Shown one piece after another: positions 11,265-22,050 of a DNA stretch of 64,000 nt. Source of the DNA: Zhengitettix transpicula (taxonomy: Eukaryota; Arthropoda; Insecta; Orthoptera; Tetrigidae). The notes below the pieces were generated by a model. The model was not told the origin of the DNA. It saw only the letters and a program-made list of their open reading frames with translations, and ran no database searches. Position numbers and translations under genes: made by a program. Position 1 is the first letter of the stretch, and the number at the start of each line of letters is the position of its first letter. The stretch lies in the NCBI GenBank assembly GCA_037074705.1, contig CM073590.1, positions 242,227,601-242,291,600 of the forward strand, in the 5' to 3' direction.

Positions 11265-11730
11265 TCATACAGGAACAGGCTCCTTAAGGGTAATCCACAT
11301 GGTGGCAACTCCCCTATAATATCAAATGAAGGAATTTGAAAGGGGGGATGCGGAAGGGTAGAGGAAGGTAGCCAAGGGTTAACTAGAGTCCCGGGGGTGT
11401 AGTTTAAGGATCCTACCTGTTGTTCGCCAAAAAGTGATGCAAGACAAACCCTAGGTAGATCGGGCATTGGGTACTTGTCCCACGCCCCTTCCCATGGCTG
11501 AAGAGGGGTTCGCTGTGGGGACGCAGCATTCCCTTCTCCGTGTCTCGACCGGTTTAGGAGGCGGTTTGCCGACTTTTCCAATGGGAGAAGAGGACAACTC
11601 TCACCGTATGCCCAAGGTCAGTGACCCCCGGAACATACACCTCTCAAAACAGGCCGAGGTGCCTCCGCATGTGTCTCTCCAGAAAGGTTCTGCCTGCGAG
11701 CGAACGGCTCTCACAAGCTGAGGATCCTAG
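11265..11730 (-). mobile_element. A-tailed retroposon family, copy 3 (sense -)
   Basis: Sense strand is minus. It starts near 11730 with the CGCAGG block and ends near 11265 with GGATTACCCTTAAGG. An open frame of 119 codons on the sense strand covers most of the 3' half. It contains MPDLP, NPWLPSSTLP and PPFQIPS, which also appear in the open frame of copy 4. Confidence 0.75.
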
Positions 11731-11999
11731 GTCTTATCTGTTTGCGTGGTTTCTGTTATGTTCAAAGAATGAGAAAAAAACGCGAGATGCACCAAAACAT
11801 TAAACACTCGCATTTTAAAGGAAAAAAGCGCCTCAAGAGAACAAAACTATTTATTCCCGTGTTTTTCAAGAGGAAATGCCAACAACGTGGATTACCCTAC
11901 AAAATGGCTGAAGTTCAAGTCACATCTGCGCCAGCGTTTAAAACCGTAAATAATGTCACACATCCACATGTGATTAACAGAGTTTATGAAATCCATCGG

Positions 12000-12500
12000 A
12001 AATGACTACGCCATGACATAATCAATTTAATCTACAATATAGTGTTGAAAGGGCAATAAACACGTGTCAAGCTGTGTGAGACCGCATGAATAAGTAGTTT
12101 CAATTATGGATAAAAAATTTAGTTTCATAAAAATAATACCGGCAAAATGGGTGTCGCGTTTACTTATTGAGCGGATGGATGATAACCTAAAATCGTTTCA
12201 GTGGCTGCTTTTTCGTCGTAATTTTGAGGAGTCGATGCACAACTGTTGATGAAACGTGGATCCAACTCTACTCTATGGAAATACAACACCAGTCGAGACA
12301 ATAGGTATCTGGGGTGGCAGAGCAACGTGTGGAGTGGAACACAGAATCAAGATTTTGGGCTGATGACAAGAGAAATTTACCCGATATCGTTTCGGTAAAG
12401 AGTCACCAGAAGATAAGATGTAGTACATGGTGTCGAGGCACATTTACGTGTCATCACAATTGTCAAGTCAAGTCTCGTCAGCGGTCGGAATGATTTAACA
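12000..12500 (+). pseudogene. mariner-type transposase fossil
   Basis: PAKWVSRLLIER at 12139-12174 matches the '.ARWVPRLLT' region of mariner transposases. After a frameshift, TVDETWI at about 12242-12262 matches the block holding the first catalytic Asp of the DD34D triad, and a decayed EIQHQSRQ follows. Stops and shifts interrupt the frame, and the rest of the DDE domain cannot be read. No inverted repeat ends were found. It is an inactive relic. Confidence 0.75.
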
Positions 12501-13260
12501 GCGGTTTCACCACTCAAAATAAAAAAAAACGAAAGCTCGTGCCGACAAATAAAAAAAGACTGCGTATTTGCTTTCCATTACCGAAGCAATTCCCGCTAGC
12601 GCAGCAGGACCGCGGATTAAGAATCCCATCTGCATCATTTTTGTTTTCGAGCAGCGAGGCTGTGTCATTACCGTAATCAATTGATGCTTTTGTGAACACG
12701 GTTTTCATTCTGCCCGGGCGCAACAGCAATTCCGCTGCCGCGATTTAGTTCACTTGGCTTCTATTAAAGCGGCGTCTTCATCAAGGAGGAAAAGCCATTA
12801 AACTCTTTTAATGGGAGTGCCGCGGACAATCGTACATCGGAGAAACGAATCAGCGACTCTCATCAAGTGAGCTGAGGGCGAACAAAAGGAACACGGATGG
12901 AAGCGGCGGTCCTTTGGTCGCTCTCTGCGGGGGGACGAGCCGGCGGGTTCGTGTCCCGAAAGGGTCATCAGGCACAACGCATGGATGGTGGCGAGGTCAT
13001 CATCCCAGCTCTTTCCCCCGGCGTCGTAATCGATCTTGGGGCTACTCGGTACGGCACGGCTCGGAACCCTTTACATCCCTTCTGACCGTCGACGTGGACA
13101 GCGTTGTACTCTCGGCGGCAGGGCTGAAGACAGAAAATTGCTCGATGCAAGGAGAAATACACAGACCGACCTCTCGAGCAGTTAACCAACTTTGTCTTGT
13201 GTCTTCAGGAAGTGACGAGCATCAGTCCACAAGTTCTGGTTCAAACTGGTGTTAAGAGAA
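12500..13260. other. GC-rich, repeat-poor island, possible regulatory DNA
   Basis: Carries CGGATTAAGAATCCC near 12613, which holds a GGATTA K50-homeodomain-type site and an inverted partial site, plus TAATCAATTGAT near 12675. The open frames at 12897-13255 overlap on both strands and show no domain. Function is inferred only from composition and motif clustering. Confidence 0.3.
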
Positions 13261-13280
13261 TTGGTTAGGTATTTCGGTGT

Positions 13281-13894
13281 CGTATTTTGAGTGGCCGTGC
13301 CCTGAGCGGACAAGAACAGTCCCTTCCTCAATCCTGACCGCTGAGCGAGCAGGTATAAAGTTTCCCGAAGAACAATTTTATCAGTCTTGGTTTTAACATT
13401 AAGTAATACAAATTTCTGGAACTTATCTGGATTTATAATTTCTATCTCTATCTATAATAATATGGAAACTGTTCCAATTGGTAGTGATTCGTTTAATAAA
13501 TATGCTTAGGATTAATCCATTAAGATACAAAATCTTTTAACAGTTATATTTATCTGACCTTAAATAAATGAAAACATCAACCTGTTTAGTTATAAATTTT
13601 TTATTACTTTTAATTTTTAAACACTATAATAGAAAAAAATTCCCAAAGTTTCATCCCTAATTTATTAGGACCTTTTCAGGAATTTCAAAGTCAATTAAAT
13701 TATCTCTAATTTTAAAATCCGTGTTTCTAAAAATTCCAAACAAAGCAAGATTTTGACAAACATGATCATTTATAATAATTGTTAAAGACTGATAAAGTTG
13801 CTCTTCACGAAAATTTTATACCTGCTCGCTCAGCGGTCAGGGACGATTGAGGAAGAGACTGTTGTCCGCTCAGGGCACGGCCGCTCAAAATACG
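13281..13894. mobile_element. 614-bp element with long terminal inverted repeats (about 106 bp)
   Basis: The left arm 13281-13386 begins CGTATTTTGAGTGGCCGTG. The right arm 13787-13894 is its diverged reverse complement and ends CACGGCCGCTCAAAATACG. Both arms contain the shared GACCGCTGAGCGAGCAGGTATAA block. The 400-bp centre is AT-rich and non-coding. It looks like a fold-back or MITE-type element. No target duplication was evident. Confidence 0.75.
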
Positions 13895-13915
13895 GCAAAG
13901 ATAGCAAAAATTACG

Positions 13916-14389
13916 AAAGTCTGAAAGAAGGTAAAAAAAATCGAAAGTTTTCAAACAAAGGAAAACACTGTTCGACTTCAGACCCGTGGCACAAGTCAGA
14001 GCACAGTAGACTGAAAATTCCTGAACACTTGTTCTGACTTCTGCCGCCAACATTTCTGCTTCTTAACTTATCGCTGAAGACGCCCGACTGATGCAAAACC
14101 CTCGAATTGAATCGACTAGTGGCACCAAATATAAAAATCCAGTAAATTAAAGTGATTAATGACAGTTGACTTTCAACCCCGACAGTGATGAAGCGATTAG
14201 GGAACCGGGAAATCAGAAGTATGAGAATTTACCACCATACATACTGTAATATTAATTCTTCCGGGGTTAAAGATAGGGTGGGGTATTGTAAATTGTAAAT
14301 AATATAATAATTTACTGAGAAAATAAACCACGTTCAAAATTTATTTAATACAAAAATGACAATGAAAAAATTTACGTCTGATTGAAAAT
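13916..14389. other. Non-coding stretch, nothing recognised
   Basis: No repeats shared elsewhere and no coding similarity. Confidence 0.4.
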
Positions 14390-14640
14390 AATTAATAAGG
14401 AAGGTAGCCAAATACAGAGAAAAACGTGACAATATTAATTCCACACAACGTTTCTGGGATCCTTGTCCCTTTCACTCAAAAGCTTTTTGAGTGTTGTCAA
14501 CTCGCCAGTGCAGTTGTGTCGCTCAAGGCTCTTCTTAACACCTGGCGGAAGTAACAAGGATCCCAGAAACGTCGTGTGGTATTTATATACCCTTTTTTTG
14601 TCTGTGTTGGCTATCTTTCTTATTCCTTAAAAGTGACAAT
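14390..14640. mobile_element. Palindromic element with two head-to-head hammerhead-like blocks
   Basis: Outer inverted arms are AAGGTAGCCAAATACAGA (left) and TCTGTGTTGGCTATCTTT (right). The left block 14441-14475 (minus) and right block 14537-14579 (plus) carry the hammerhead-like layout. In the right block, ACAC and GTGT flank it as stem I, and GAAACGTC is intact at 14567-14574, but the core has decayed to CTGGCGG. A 60-bp centre separates the blocks. Confidence 0.7.
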
Positions 14641-15180
14641 AATCAAAACAACGAAGCATGGACTCATTCTCTCAGGAATAATGTGGGGTGAACCTCAACA
14701 TGGCAAATTGAAATTATTGATATAAGTAAATTAACTAAGTAAAAATAATAGTTAACTGATTAAACGGTATAAATTGAGTGAAATAAGGATTTTGGCATTT
14801 CAACAATACCTCTAAAATTTGCTGAGGATATTTGCTGTTCTTGAGTGAGGCTGGTCACCGACCGCTCAATCTCGTGTCTCGTTGCTGACTGCCCAGATTT
14901 CGACCTCCCGAAATCTCAAAATTCCTCCTGCAAATGTTTTTAATTTTTCGTGCCCGTCAGCTAAATACGTGCTTCTGGAGATCAATTATTCAGGCCTAAT
15001 AATTTTTGGCGTTCCTTGGAGCTGTCAGCCGTCTTAAGGTATTTTGTCGTTCTCAGGTTCTTCTGTTCCCAAAAGGGTCTGAGACCACCGTCCGAGTCCA
15101 CCAACTGACTGAACAGCGTCTTCCGCTTCGGTTAAAGAAATGTCCATTACAATATGTTAATCAGTTAAATGATCGAACAA
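14641..15180. other. Non-coding stretch, nothing recognised
   Basis: Mixed composition, no shared repeat, no coding similarity. Confidence 0.4.
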
Positions 15181-15569
15181 GTTAATAATAAAGCCTACAG
15201 TTCATAGATTCTGAATAAATCTCAGTTATCAATAACATGGTAGTCTTTAAAGGGTTTGGACCGAACTGAGTAGCTCCACGTAGGTGAAACGAAAATAGAC
15301 GACTTATTATGCGACCAGCCTTAAAATGGTACAGAGGGGGAAAATAACGAAGAAAAATAAGTTGCGGAAAATTAGAAATTATCACTAAGAACAGAAAAAA
15401 AAGGAGCGATAAAAATATATAATGGCGATCACGAAGGTATGAATTTCCCCTAATCTCAATGACTAAGGGTAAAAACAGAGGAAAAATTAAGCGGAGGAAT
15501 GAAATTAGTGTAAATGGGGTTTCTGTTACAATGGCCAAACTCAACATTTGTAAATACCTCCTCTGTAGG

Positions 15570-15612
15570 TGAATATCTGAAGAAGATAGAAAAAGGTATC
15601 GAAACGTCATCA
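15570..15612 (+). ncRNA. Hammerhead-ribozyme-like motif, Penelope-type terminus
   Basis: CTGAAGA (15577-15583) is followed by a hairpin with GATA/TATC pairing and then GAAACGTC (15601-15608). That gives the conserved CUGANGA core, stem II, GAAA and a two-base-pair, loopless stem III before GUC. Stem I is short. The preceding phrase TACCTCCTCTGTAG is shared with the copies at 29915 and 37728, so this is one terminal repeat family. Hammerheads of this minimal kind are known in Penelope-like retroelements. Confidence 0.6.
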
Positions 15613-15689
15613 TAATATAACAAATAAAGTTTCTGTATAAGGTCATCAATTGTTTTTATTAATTCAAGACAGACGTTAAATTAAAATTT

Positions 15690-15830
15690 TTAAACAGGGA
15701 AGTTAATAATAAGAAAGACAGATATCGTCTTGTTTAGTACCTGAAGAAAGGAACAAGAATCCCATAAACGTTGTTATCACTTCTTTTGTCTGTATTTGGC
15801 TATCTTTCTTATTACTAATATTCAATCCCA
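15690..15830 (+). repeat. Half copy of the palindromic hammerhead-family element
   Basis: CTGAAGA (15740-15746) is followed by AAGGAACAAGAATCCC, then TAAACGTTGTT, then the outer arm GTCTGTATTTGGCTATC. The GAAAC box has changed to TAAAC. The left half is reduced to a fragment (AATAATAAGAAAGACAG). Confidence 0.6.
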
Positions 15831-16990
15831 CGTAATTTTATTCATTTAATCAGGGAAGTTAATCCGCGTGTGTTCAGTGGCATCGTCTCTTTTAACAGAG
15901 GGACCAACGGGACACAATCCGTCTTCAGAGGCTCCATGGAAACTCTTCATTTACCTGTCTATCTCTGTCTTGTCCCGGCCCCCTTTTTTCTCGCCCTCCC
16001 TATCTTTGACCCTGACGACGCGTCTTTCAGTGAGTCTCTTATCCCCGCAGTGCCTCTTATCTCCACAGACATTTACTAAGCTCTTGGGCGTGTTTGTCAA
16101 ACAACGAAGCTAATCCCAGATCCCGGCCTCTGCAGTCACCTTTACTGTAACTCTTTTCAATTTACGTTTGAAGGGAGTTATTTACGGCTTGCGTACAAAG
16201 TCATCACAGCTCGTGGCAGGTCGAACGTTCCCACACGCTCAGACCTACTTAATTCAAACTGGGAAACTTAGTTATAATGCAAGCACTTGAAAATTAAATG
16301 TATGTAGTCGTAGTTGTTGTGTCGGCACTCACTAGTGAATTGTTTCTCGCATTTCCCTCTGTTTTGAAACATAAATCCCAACCACCTCCAATTTAATAAC
16401 AAATAAACTATTATTCCATTTAAATTAGTAAACAAATAAAAACAATTAATAATTGAAAGTGACGAGTATAAATGTGAAAGTAAAGCAAACTCTCCTGAAG
16501 ACTCCCTTACAGAAATGTCTATTGATCATTGAGGTTTCATTACAATATATTTTATATATTAATCACAGAACATTTCAGACGATCAAATTAGAAAGTCGAC
16601 TAATTCTAACGAGCATGGCCACAGTCACCATTATTTTGTTCTTTCCAAACTAATTCTTAAAGGCACCCTGCTGTTTCTTCCCTTGAATACAGGGTTTTGA
16701 CCTTAATACGGATAAGTGAAATTAGAAGCGTATTTAAAGGAGTGTTTATTCCACTGTTCTCTCTTTATATCAGTTACCTGAGAAATTTTCAGCTGATGCA
16801 GGCTCAACAGAGGACCAGTAAACGTTTTCCAATGTAATTGGTAAATTTATTTTTCGCTGTTTCTCGATAAACCAATTTTTATATATTTTAAAAAGATTAC
16901 ACAGACCGAATATGACGTCACCATCATCCGTTTAATTAAATTAATCTTTTGTTTGATTATTTTTACGGCCTTATATATTAATTATCAACC
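15831..16990. other. Non-coding stretch, nothing recognised
   Basis: Moderate GC to about 16260, AT-rich beyond. No shared repeats or protein similarity. Confidence 0.4.
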
Positions 16991-16991
16991 T

Positions 16992-17642
16992 TCTAATAAA
17001 TAAAGCAGAGTGTTTGTTTGTTTGTATGTTCCTTATACAAATCTACTCCGGTTGAGGATATTTCATCGAATTTCGACACGTGTTCTTCGCGACCAGGAAA
17101 CAAAACTTTCTGGGTGAGACACGTCTACCCCCCCCCCCTCCAAGAGTGGGGGTGGAAATGTTCAAACATGCTAAAAACGGCCGATATTTGATTCGGATAA
17201 ATATTTTTAGTGGTCAAAGAGATTTATTATCTGAGTATAATTTCAACCCCGTACAGCAAAGCAGCTCTCTTAGGGGTGCGGGTGGAGGGGCGTTTCAAGA
17301 AAATAACGTGAATACAACCGAGATTGGAGTCAAATCCAGGGTTATGGATGTCGCTGAGTTTAAGTATGGCCTTCAGTTGGCCATTTAACCCCCAGGTAAA
17401 CATGTTACTTGGCGTGGAATAAATAATTGTCGTGGTCGATGATGTTGATAGGATTTCTATCGATGTGTTTTTTTGTATAATTTAAACTCCTATCGGAATC
17501 GGAGGTGCGCACATTTAGGGACAGGGGTCGAGATGCGTTACATAAAAATATCGCAATATCGCACAAAAATGAAATAGAGGTTGGAGCCAAATCGGGGATT
17601 ATGAATATATGACAACCCAGGCAACGCCGGGCACCAAGCTAG
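16992..17642 (+). mobile_element. Helitron-like element with 3' hairpin and CTAG end
   Basis: The 5' start TCTAATAAATAAAGCAGAG followed by a TTTG-repeat resembles Helitron 5' ends. The 3' end has a GC-rich hairpin (CCAGGC AAC GCCGGG) about 10 nt before CTAG, and a T follows at 17643. This fits the Helitron rule of 5' TC, 3' CTRR and insertion between A and T. The interior shares the CTGAGTTTAA and GGTTATGGATGTCGC landmarks with four other copies in the window. No Rep/helicase coding, so it is non-autonomous. Confidence 0.65.
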
Positions 17643-17689
17643 TAGCTTATAAATTAAAACGTCTGTGATACAAGCATACTAATTAGATA

Positions 17690-17905
17690 AATTAATATCC
17701 AAATAACAGACAAAAATAAATTTAGAACTAGAATAAATATGAAAGCCGAAATTGAGAAAAATATAATTTAGAAACAGACAAAATGGTGAAGTTAAATGTA
17801 TAGTGTAAAGACTCCTAGACATCAGTTAATTCTTAAATAAAACGCCTGTGTAAAAGTATATTTATTTTTGTATGTTATTTGGCTATTTATTTATTTAATT
17901 ATATT
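17690..17905. repeat. Short inverted repeat pair (CCAAATAACAGAC / GTATGTTATTTGG)
   Basis: ATCCAAATAACAGACAAAAA near 17697 faces TTTTTGTATGTTATTTGG near 17865. These are the outer-arm sequences of the palindromic hammerhead family. No hammerhead core remains between them. Confidence 0.45.
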
Positions 17906-18858
17906 AAATTAATTTGGTAAATTTCAATGCGAGATGTTGTAATTACGGCTCGAGTCTCTTGTCATTTTATTTATTACATCGTTACAGTTATTGCTAATTA
18001 ATTGATCTCTTACTGAATTTCCCACATAACTAATTCATGCATTTTTCCGATCATCGGCCTCTAATTAAATTTTGTATTAACTCCATAATTTTTTTATCAG
18101 TTAGAAATACAAAAAAAATCATTCTAATAAATTTTATCCAGACATTTATTAATTTGGGTTTGAATAGCTGTCGGCCACGGTATTGTAAAACATTGTTATT
18201 TATTTCCAAATTTGACACTATATTGGAAAATAAATGAAAATTGATGTCCACGTTTTACAGGCAGGATTACCGTAAGAGAAATCTTACTGTATTAAACAGA
18301 AGGCCTCAAATATACTACTCAATATAGGTCGGTGTTTTAAATACAAGTATAATATTATCAGGGTGGATTATTATTCTTGAATGTAAATCCAAAATTGATT
18401 TTTTTTTCCAGATGAATTTGAATCGAAAGCTTCTGATTTATTTAATTTTTTTATTATTAAGAATTAGGAATTAAATTGATTCTTTGACACTGTGGACGGT
18501 TTATTGGTTTTGGGTTTCCTACTACGTTGACTATAATCAAGGACTAAAATACATAAATGCAATAAATAAATTTTAAAATATCGGGGAACTCACACTGTGA
18601 CAACTTTAAAGTGTTCATGAAATTAATTACTGGTTCACAGCGTTGTTGGAATTTAAAAAATTTGAAATCGTTGTTAATTAATTAGATTTTATAAATTAAT
18701 AAATTCGATCTACTGTCACTAATGTTTTACAATACAAATGGCTGACATTTACTAGGAGCTACTAATAAATGTCTTGAAGAAGTTACTAAAATGTTTCTTT
18801 ATGTCTTTTGGACTAATAAAAAAGCATGGGGTGTAATAATATGATAAAACGAAAAAAA
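17906..18858. other. AT-rich non-coding stretch
   Basis: No shared repeats or coding similarity. Short Asn/Ile/Phe-rich open frames only. Confidence 0.4.
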
Positions 18859-18859
18859 T

Positions 18860-19090
18860 AATGAATAATAAAGATAGCCAATTCAGACAAAAAGGGTAAT
18901 GTAAATACCACACAACGTTTCTGGGATCCTTGTACCTTTCGTCAGGTGCTAAGAATAGCCGCTTGCCAGTTAACAACACACTAAAGCTGGTAAATAGTGT
19001 TTTGTTCTTCTTAGCACCTGACGAAAGGAACAAGGATCCCAGAAACGTTGTGTAATAATATTAATTAATTGCAAGGAAAAAGTAACCATC
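18860..19090. mobile_element. Best-preserved palindromic element with paired hammerhead-like motifs
   Basis: The left block 18908-18949 (minus) and right block 19013-19053 (plus) are near-identical inverted copies over about 40 bp. Each reads AGCACCTGACGAAAGG and then, after one variable base, ACAAGGATCCCAGAAACGTT with GTGT following. CTGACGA is an intact hammerhead core. GAAAC is intact. CAC before the core pairs with GTG after the GTT. Stem II is weak here (GGA/TCC). Outer arms carry AGATAGCCAATTCAGAC. Confidence 0.75.
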
Positions 19091-19159
19091 TTTACAGACA
19101 AGGGTTGAAATTTTAAAGTATTTTGATCAATAAAAGTCCTACAAGTTGAAAACAAAAAT

Positions 19160-19405
19160 GTCTGCATTAGATAAAGACTAACTGGATAAATAAGTAGCCA
19201 ATTAACAGACGAAATTATGTGGCAAAATTAATACCACGTAACGTGTATGAAAAACTTTTGTTGCTTTCATCAGGTGATTGAAATATCTTAAGAGGTGTCA
19301 GAAGAACGACGCACCGCAAATGCCAGGTGACGAACTCCAGACGCTTTCACCTGACGAAAGCAACAAGGATTGCATACACGTTGTGTGGTATTTCTTACAT
19401 CACTT
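19160..19405. mobile_element. Palindromic hammerhead-family element with a compensatory stem II
   Basis: The right block 19348-19388 (plus) reads CACCTGACGAAAGCAACAAG and then GATTGCATACACGTTGTGTGG. Stem II is GCAA/TTGC, whereas sister copies have GGAA/TTCC. The G-to-C and C-to-G changes preserve pairing. The GAAAC box has decayed to TACAC. The left block at 19234-19276 is the diverged inverse. Outer arm AGTAGCCAATTAACAGAC. Confidence 0.7.
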
Positions 19406-19559
19406 AATTCCTGGTTGTTATTTTTTCTGCTTCGTTATCTAATTAGTCACATATGTCATGTGTGTGTTAGTAAAATATTAAAGTTGAAAGAAGAGGAATA
19501 CAGATTGAGTAGGAAAACATGCCTTGGCTATGCTTTACAAAGTTTCACCTAACTACAAG

Positions 19560-20060
19560 AAATTTCCCCTCGTGCGTCTTGGTCGCTTTGTGCGCAGGTC
19601 TACGCGATGACGATTATGACGACGTTATTTTTCGAAAGCGGAGGAACGGATGGAGGTTATAGTGCGTGGAATGAAGACGGACACACGGCGTGATTGGAGC
19701 GGAGTGGAACACAGAGCGAGTAAACAATGCGGCGAAGATAAGAAATGCCAGCCAGCAGGCAGGCGTGGAACTCGCTGACTTTATCATCATCCGGCAGTGG
19801 CCATTGTTTGCAACGAGCCGGTCCTTATCGCACCAGCGCCGTAAATCACCCCCACCAGATTAATTGAGACCGCATGAAACAGCGTTCGTTGTCTGTCACC
19901 AGCAACGCGGGCAGAACCTCTCGAGGGGCAAAGTAACCACCCACCTGGTCCTCCGTGCTACAGTAACGTATTGTTCTGGAGCAGCGCACTGCACTGGCAA
20001 GCCAGAAATAGTTTAGAAGGAAAGGAAAGAGGATTACATGGGTATTCCTCTGTCCGTAAA
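19560..20060. other. GC-rich, repeat-poor island with SOX- and GATA-like sites
   Basis: Within 19741-19870 are GCCATTGTTTGC (SOX-type), CTTATCG and TTTATCATC (GATA-type) and ATTAATTGAG (homeodomain-type). No coding similarity. A regulatory role is a guess from motif density and from being unlike the surrounding AT-rich DNA. Confidence 0.3.
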
Positions 20061-20722
20061 AAGAAAATATCATAAAGGAAAGGAAGAATAATTAAGAAAA
20101 TCTGAAATTGGGAATATTTTTAAATGTTTAGGTTTTTATAAAATTACTGAGTGGGAACAGGTGAAGGTCAAGACGCAGTAACAAGCCATACTAGCAGGTA
20201 GTAGGATAGCAGCGACGCAAAATGTTGAGAAGTCTGTCAGCTGCGTCCTGGGTGAACAAATTTATCAGGGTCATAATTAATAGATAAATATTTTGTGAGG
20301 AATTTGAAAATAAATATATAATTGGCCCGCGGCAGTAAAGTCGTTCGTCGTTGGTTATAAAAGGCGAGTCCACGCAATTTAGTTGTAACGTTGCGACTAA
20401 GAAGAGGATTTGGAGAGTAGAGAACGAGATTACTACGGAGGGCCGGACCAGGAGATGAAGAAGCCGCAGACAGAGCATCGAAAATCGTATGAACTTTCAA
20501 CGGAAGACTCACAGGAAGAAGTAATAATATATGCTGTTTCATGTCAAACGCCCCGAGAAAAATATATATATTGCTAATTTCAATAAGCTTTTTTTTTTTG
20601 AAAATTTTAACCTACAAATAAATAATATAAATCAATTAGTATACTTCAATATCACATTAAATGACAAAGACCAACTAGTCTTCAGACTGAAAGAAAAAAC
20701 TTTGATTTATGTACAAATTACT
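20061..20722. other. AT-rich non-coding stretch
   Basis: Overlapping minus-strand open frames at 20191-20542 show no domain. Nothing else seen. Confidence 0.4.
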
Positions 20723-20923
20723 TCAAAATCGATAAAAATTAATCGAAATCGTACGGTGTTTTGATGAACAAGCATCGTACTCAAAAAGGACGTTCACAGA
20801 TGGCCGAAAATTAGTGGAACACGACCCGAAAATTCGATCCAATAGTCCAAATACACTTGTAGCAAATGTTCTGTTATCCTCTAAAACGTAAGAGACGGGT
20901 GACGTTTCAAATAATATACACAC

Positions 20924-21178
20924 CTAGCGTGATAATTTTTTTTTTCTGCAGACAATCTCCTGAATAGCACTGAGCAGAAAGGTGGTCGCCCTGGCCACCT
21001 GCACGATTTTTTTATCTATTTCAAAGGACGATATTTCTGACACCATTGAGAGAAACTTGATCTCACTGAAACCTGGAGGAAGACTTACAGTGATTGCTTC
21101 CAAAAATTGGGCCAATAACATGAACCACTGTTCATAACGTCCAGGACGGTTGCTTTGCAAGATGGCGAAATTTTGTAG
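20924..21178 (-). other. Exon-like open block of unknown identity
   Basis: On the minus strand, CCTTTCTTCTTTAG looks like a splice acceptor ending at 21179. It is followed by 84 open codons with protein-like composition (PGRYEQWFMLLAQFLEAITV, then LPPGFSEIKFLSMV, then VARATTFLLSAIQEIVCRKK). A TAG at 20924-20926 is immediately followed by GTGTGT, which could be a donor. The same frame stays open for about 66 more codons past the TAG. I do not recognise the protein. It may be a host exon, a processed copy with one stop, or part of a retroelement. Confidence 0.35.
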
Positions 21179-21267
21179 CTAAAGAAGAAAGGTTTTTACG
21201 GCCCAAAATTGGGGTATATGCTCGGATGAATCATATAAGTATCTCAAATTTAGGGAATGATAAAAAA

Positions 21268-21835
21268 TTAGTTGGTTTTTTTTGGGGGGGGACAGGCCAC
21301 ATAAGGGTAATCCACGTTGGGCAACTCCCCTTTAATAGCATAGGAAGGGCTTTGAAAGGGGGGCTGCGGAAGGGTAGAGGAAGGTAGCCAAGGGTTAACT
21401 TTGGCCCCCGGGCTATATTTTAAGGATCCTACCCGGCATTCGCCTAAAAGTAATGCAGGGAAAACCCTAGAAAAACCTGCATGAGGTAGGTCGGGCATTG
21501 GGTACTTGTCCCACGCCCTTCCCTGGATACGGGGGAGGAGTTTGCTGTGGGGACGCAGCATTCCCTTCTCCGTGCCTCGAGCAGTTTAGGAGGCAGCTGG
21601 CCGACTATTCCAATGCTAATAGCGGACAACTCTTACCGTATGCCCAAGGTCTGTGACCCCAGAACATACACCTCTCAGAACAGGCCGAGGTGCCTCGGCT
21701 TGTGGGAATCTTAGTTCAAAAACGGAGAGGAAAAGGCATCCCCAAAGGTATCTCTCCTTCAAGGTTCTGCCTGCGAGAGAACATCCCTCGCAGGTACTGT
21801 CTGCGAAAGAATAGCCCTCGCAGATCTTTTTGGTC
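21268..21835 (-). mobile_element. A-tailed retroposon family, copy 4 (sense -)
   Basis: A long copy, sense minus, from the CGCAGG-repeat 5' region near 21830 to the A/C-rich 3' end near 21275 (plus strand reads TTTTTTTTGGGGGGGG). The sense strand holds a 97-codon open frame that shares MPDLP, NPWLPSSTLP and PPFQ.PS with copy 3. Confidence 0.8.
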
Positions 21836-22050
21836 CAATCAAAAATTCGTTATTTTCAACAGATATCTTAATTATTATAGTATTTACGACTGTAAGAAAT
21901 GTGAATCAGTTGGTAGAGACTGAAAAGTCTAATACAAAAATATCGTAACTACGTGTTGAATTCTTTAAGGATAATAACGTTGAACACAACACGCCAAATT
22001 AAAATTCAACCTTCGATCATGCTTTTGGCGTGATTCCTGCGCATCGTCGC
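21836..22050. other. AT-rich spacer, nothing recognised
   Basis: Short non-coding stretch between retroposon copy 4 and a GC-rich block. Confidence 0.4.

Noticed and set aside
15182..15649. 155-codon minus-strand frame rich in Phe/Leu/Ile
   Set aside because: Low complexity, antisense to the Penelope-type terminus with the hammerhead-like motif; no domain.
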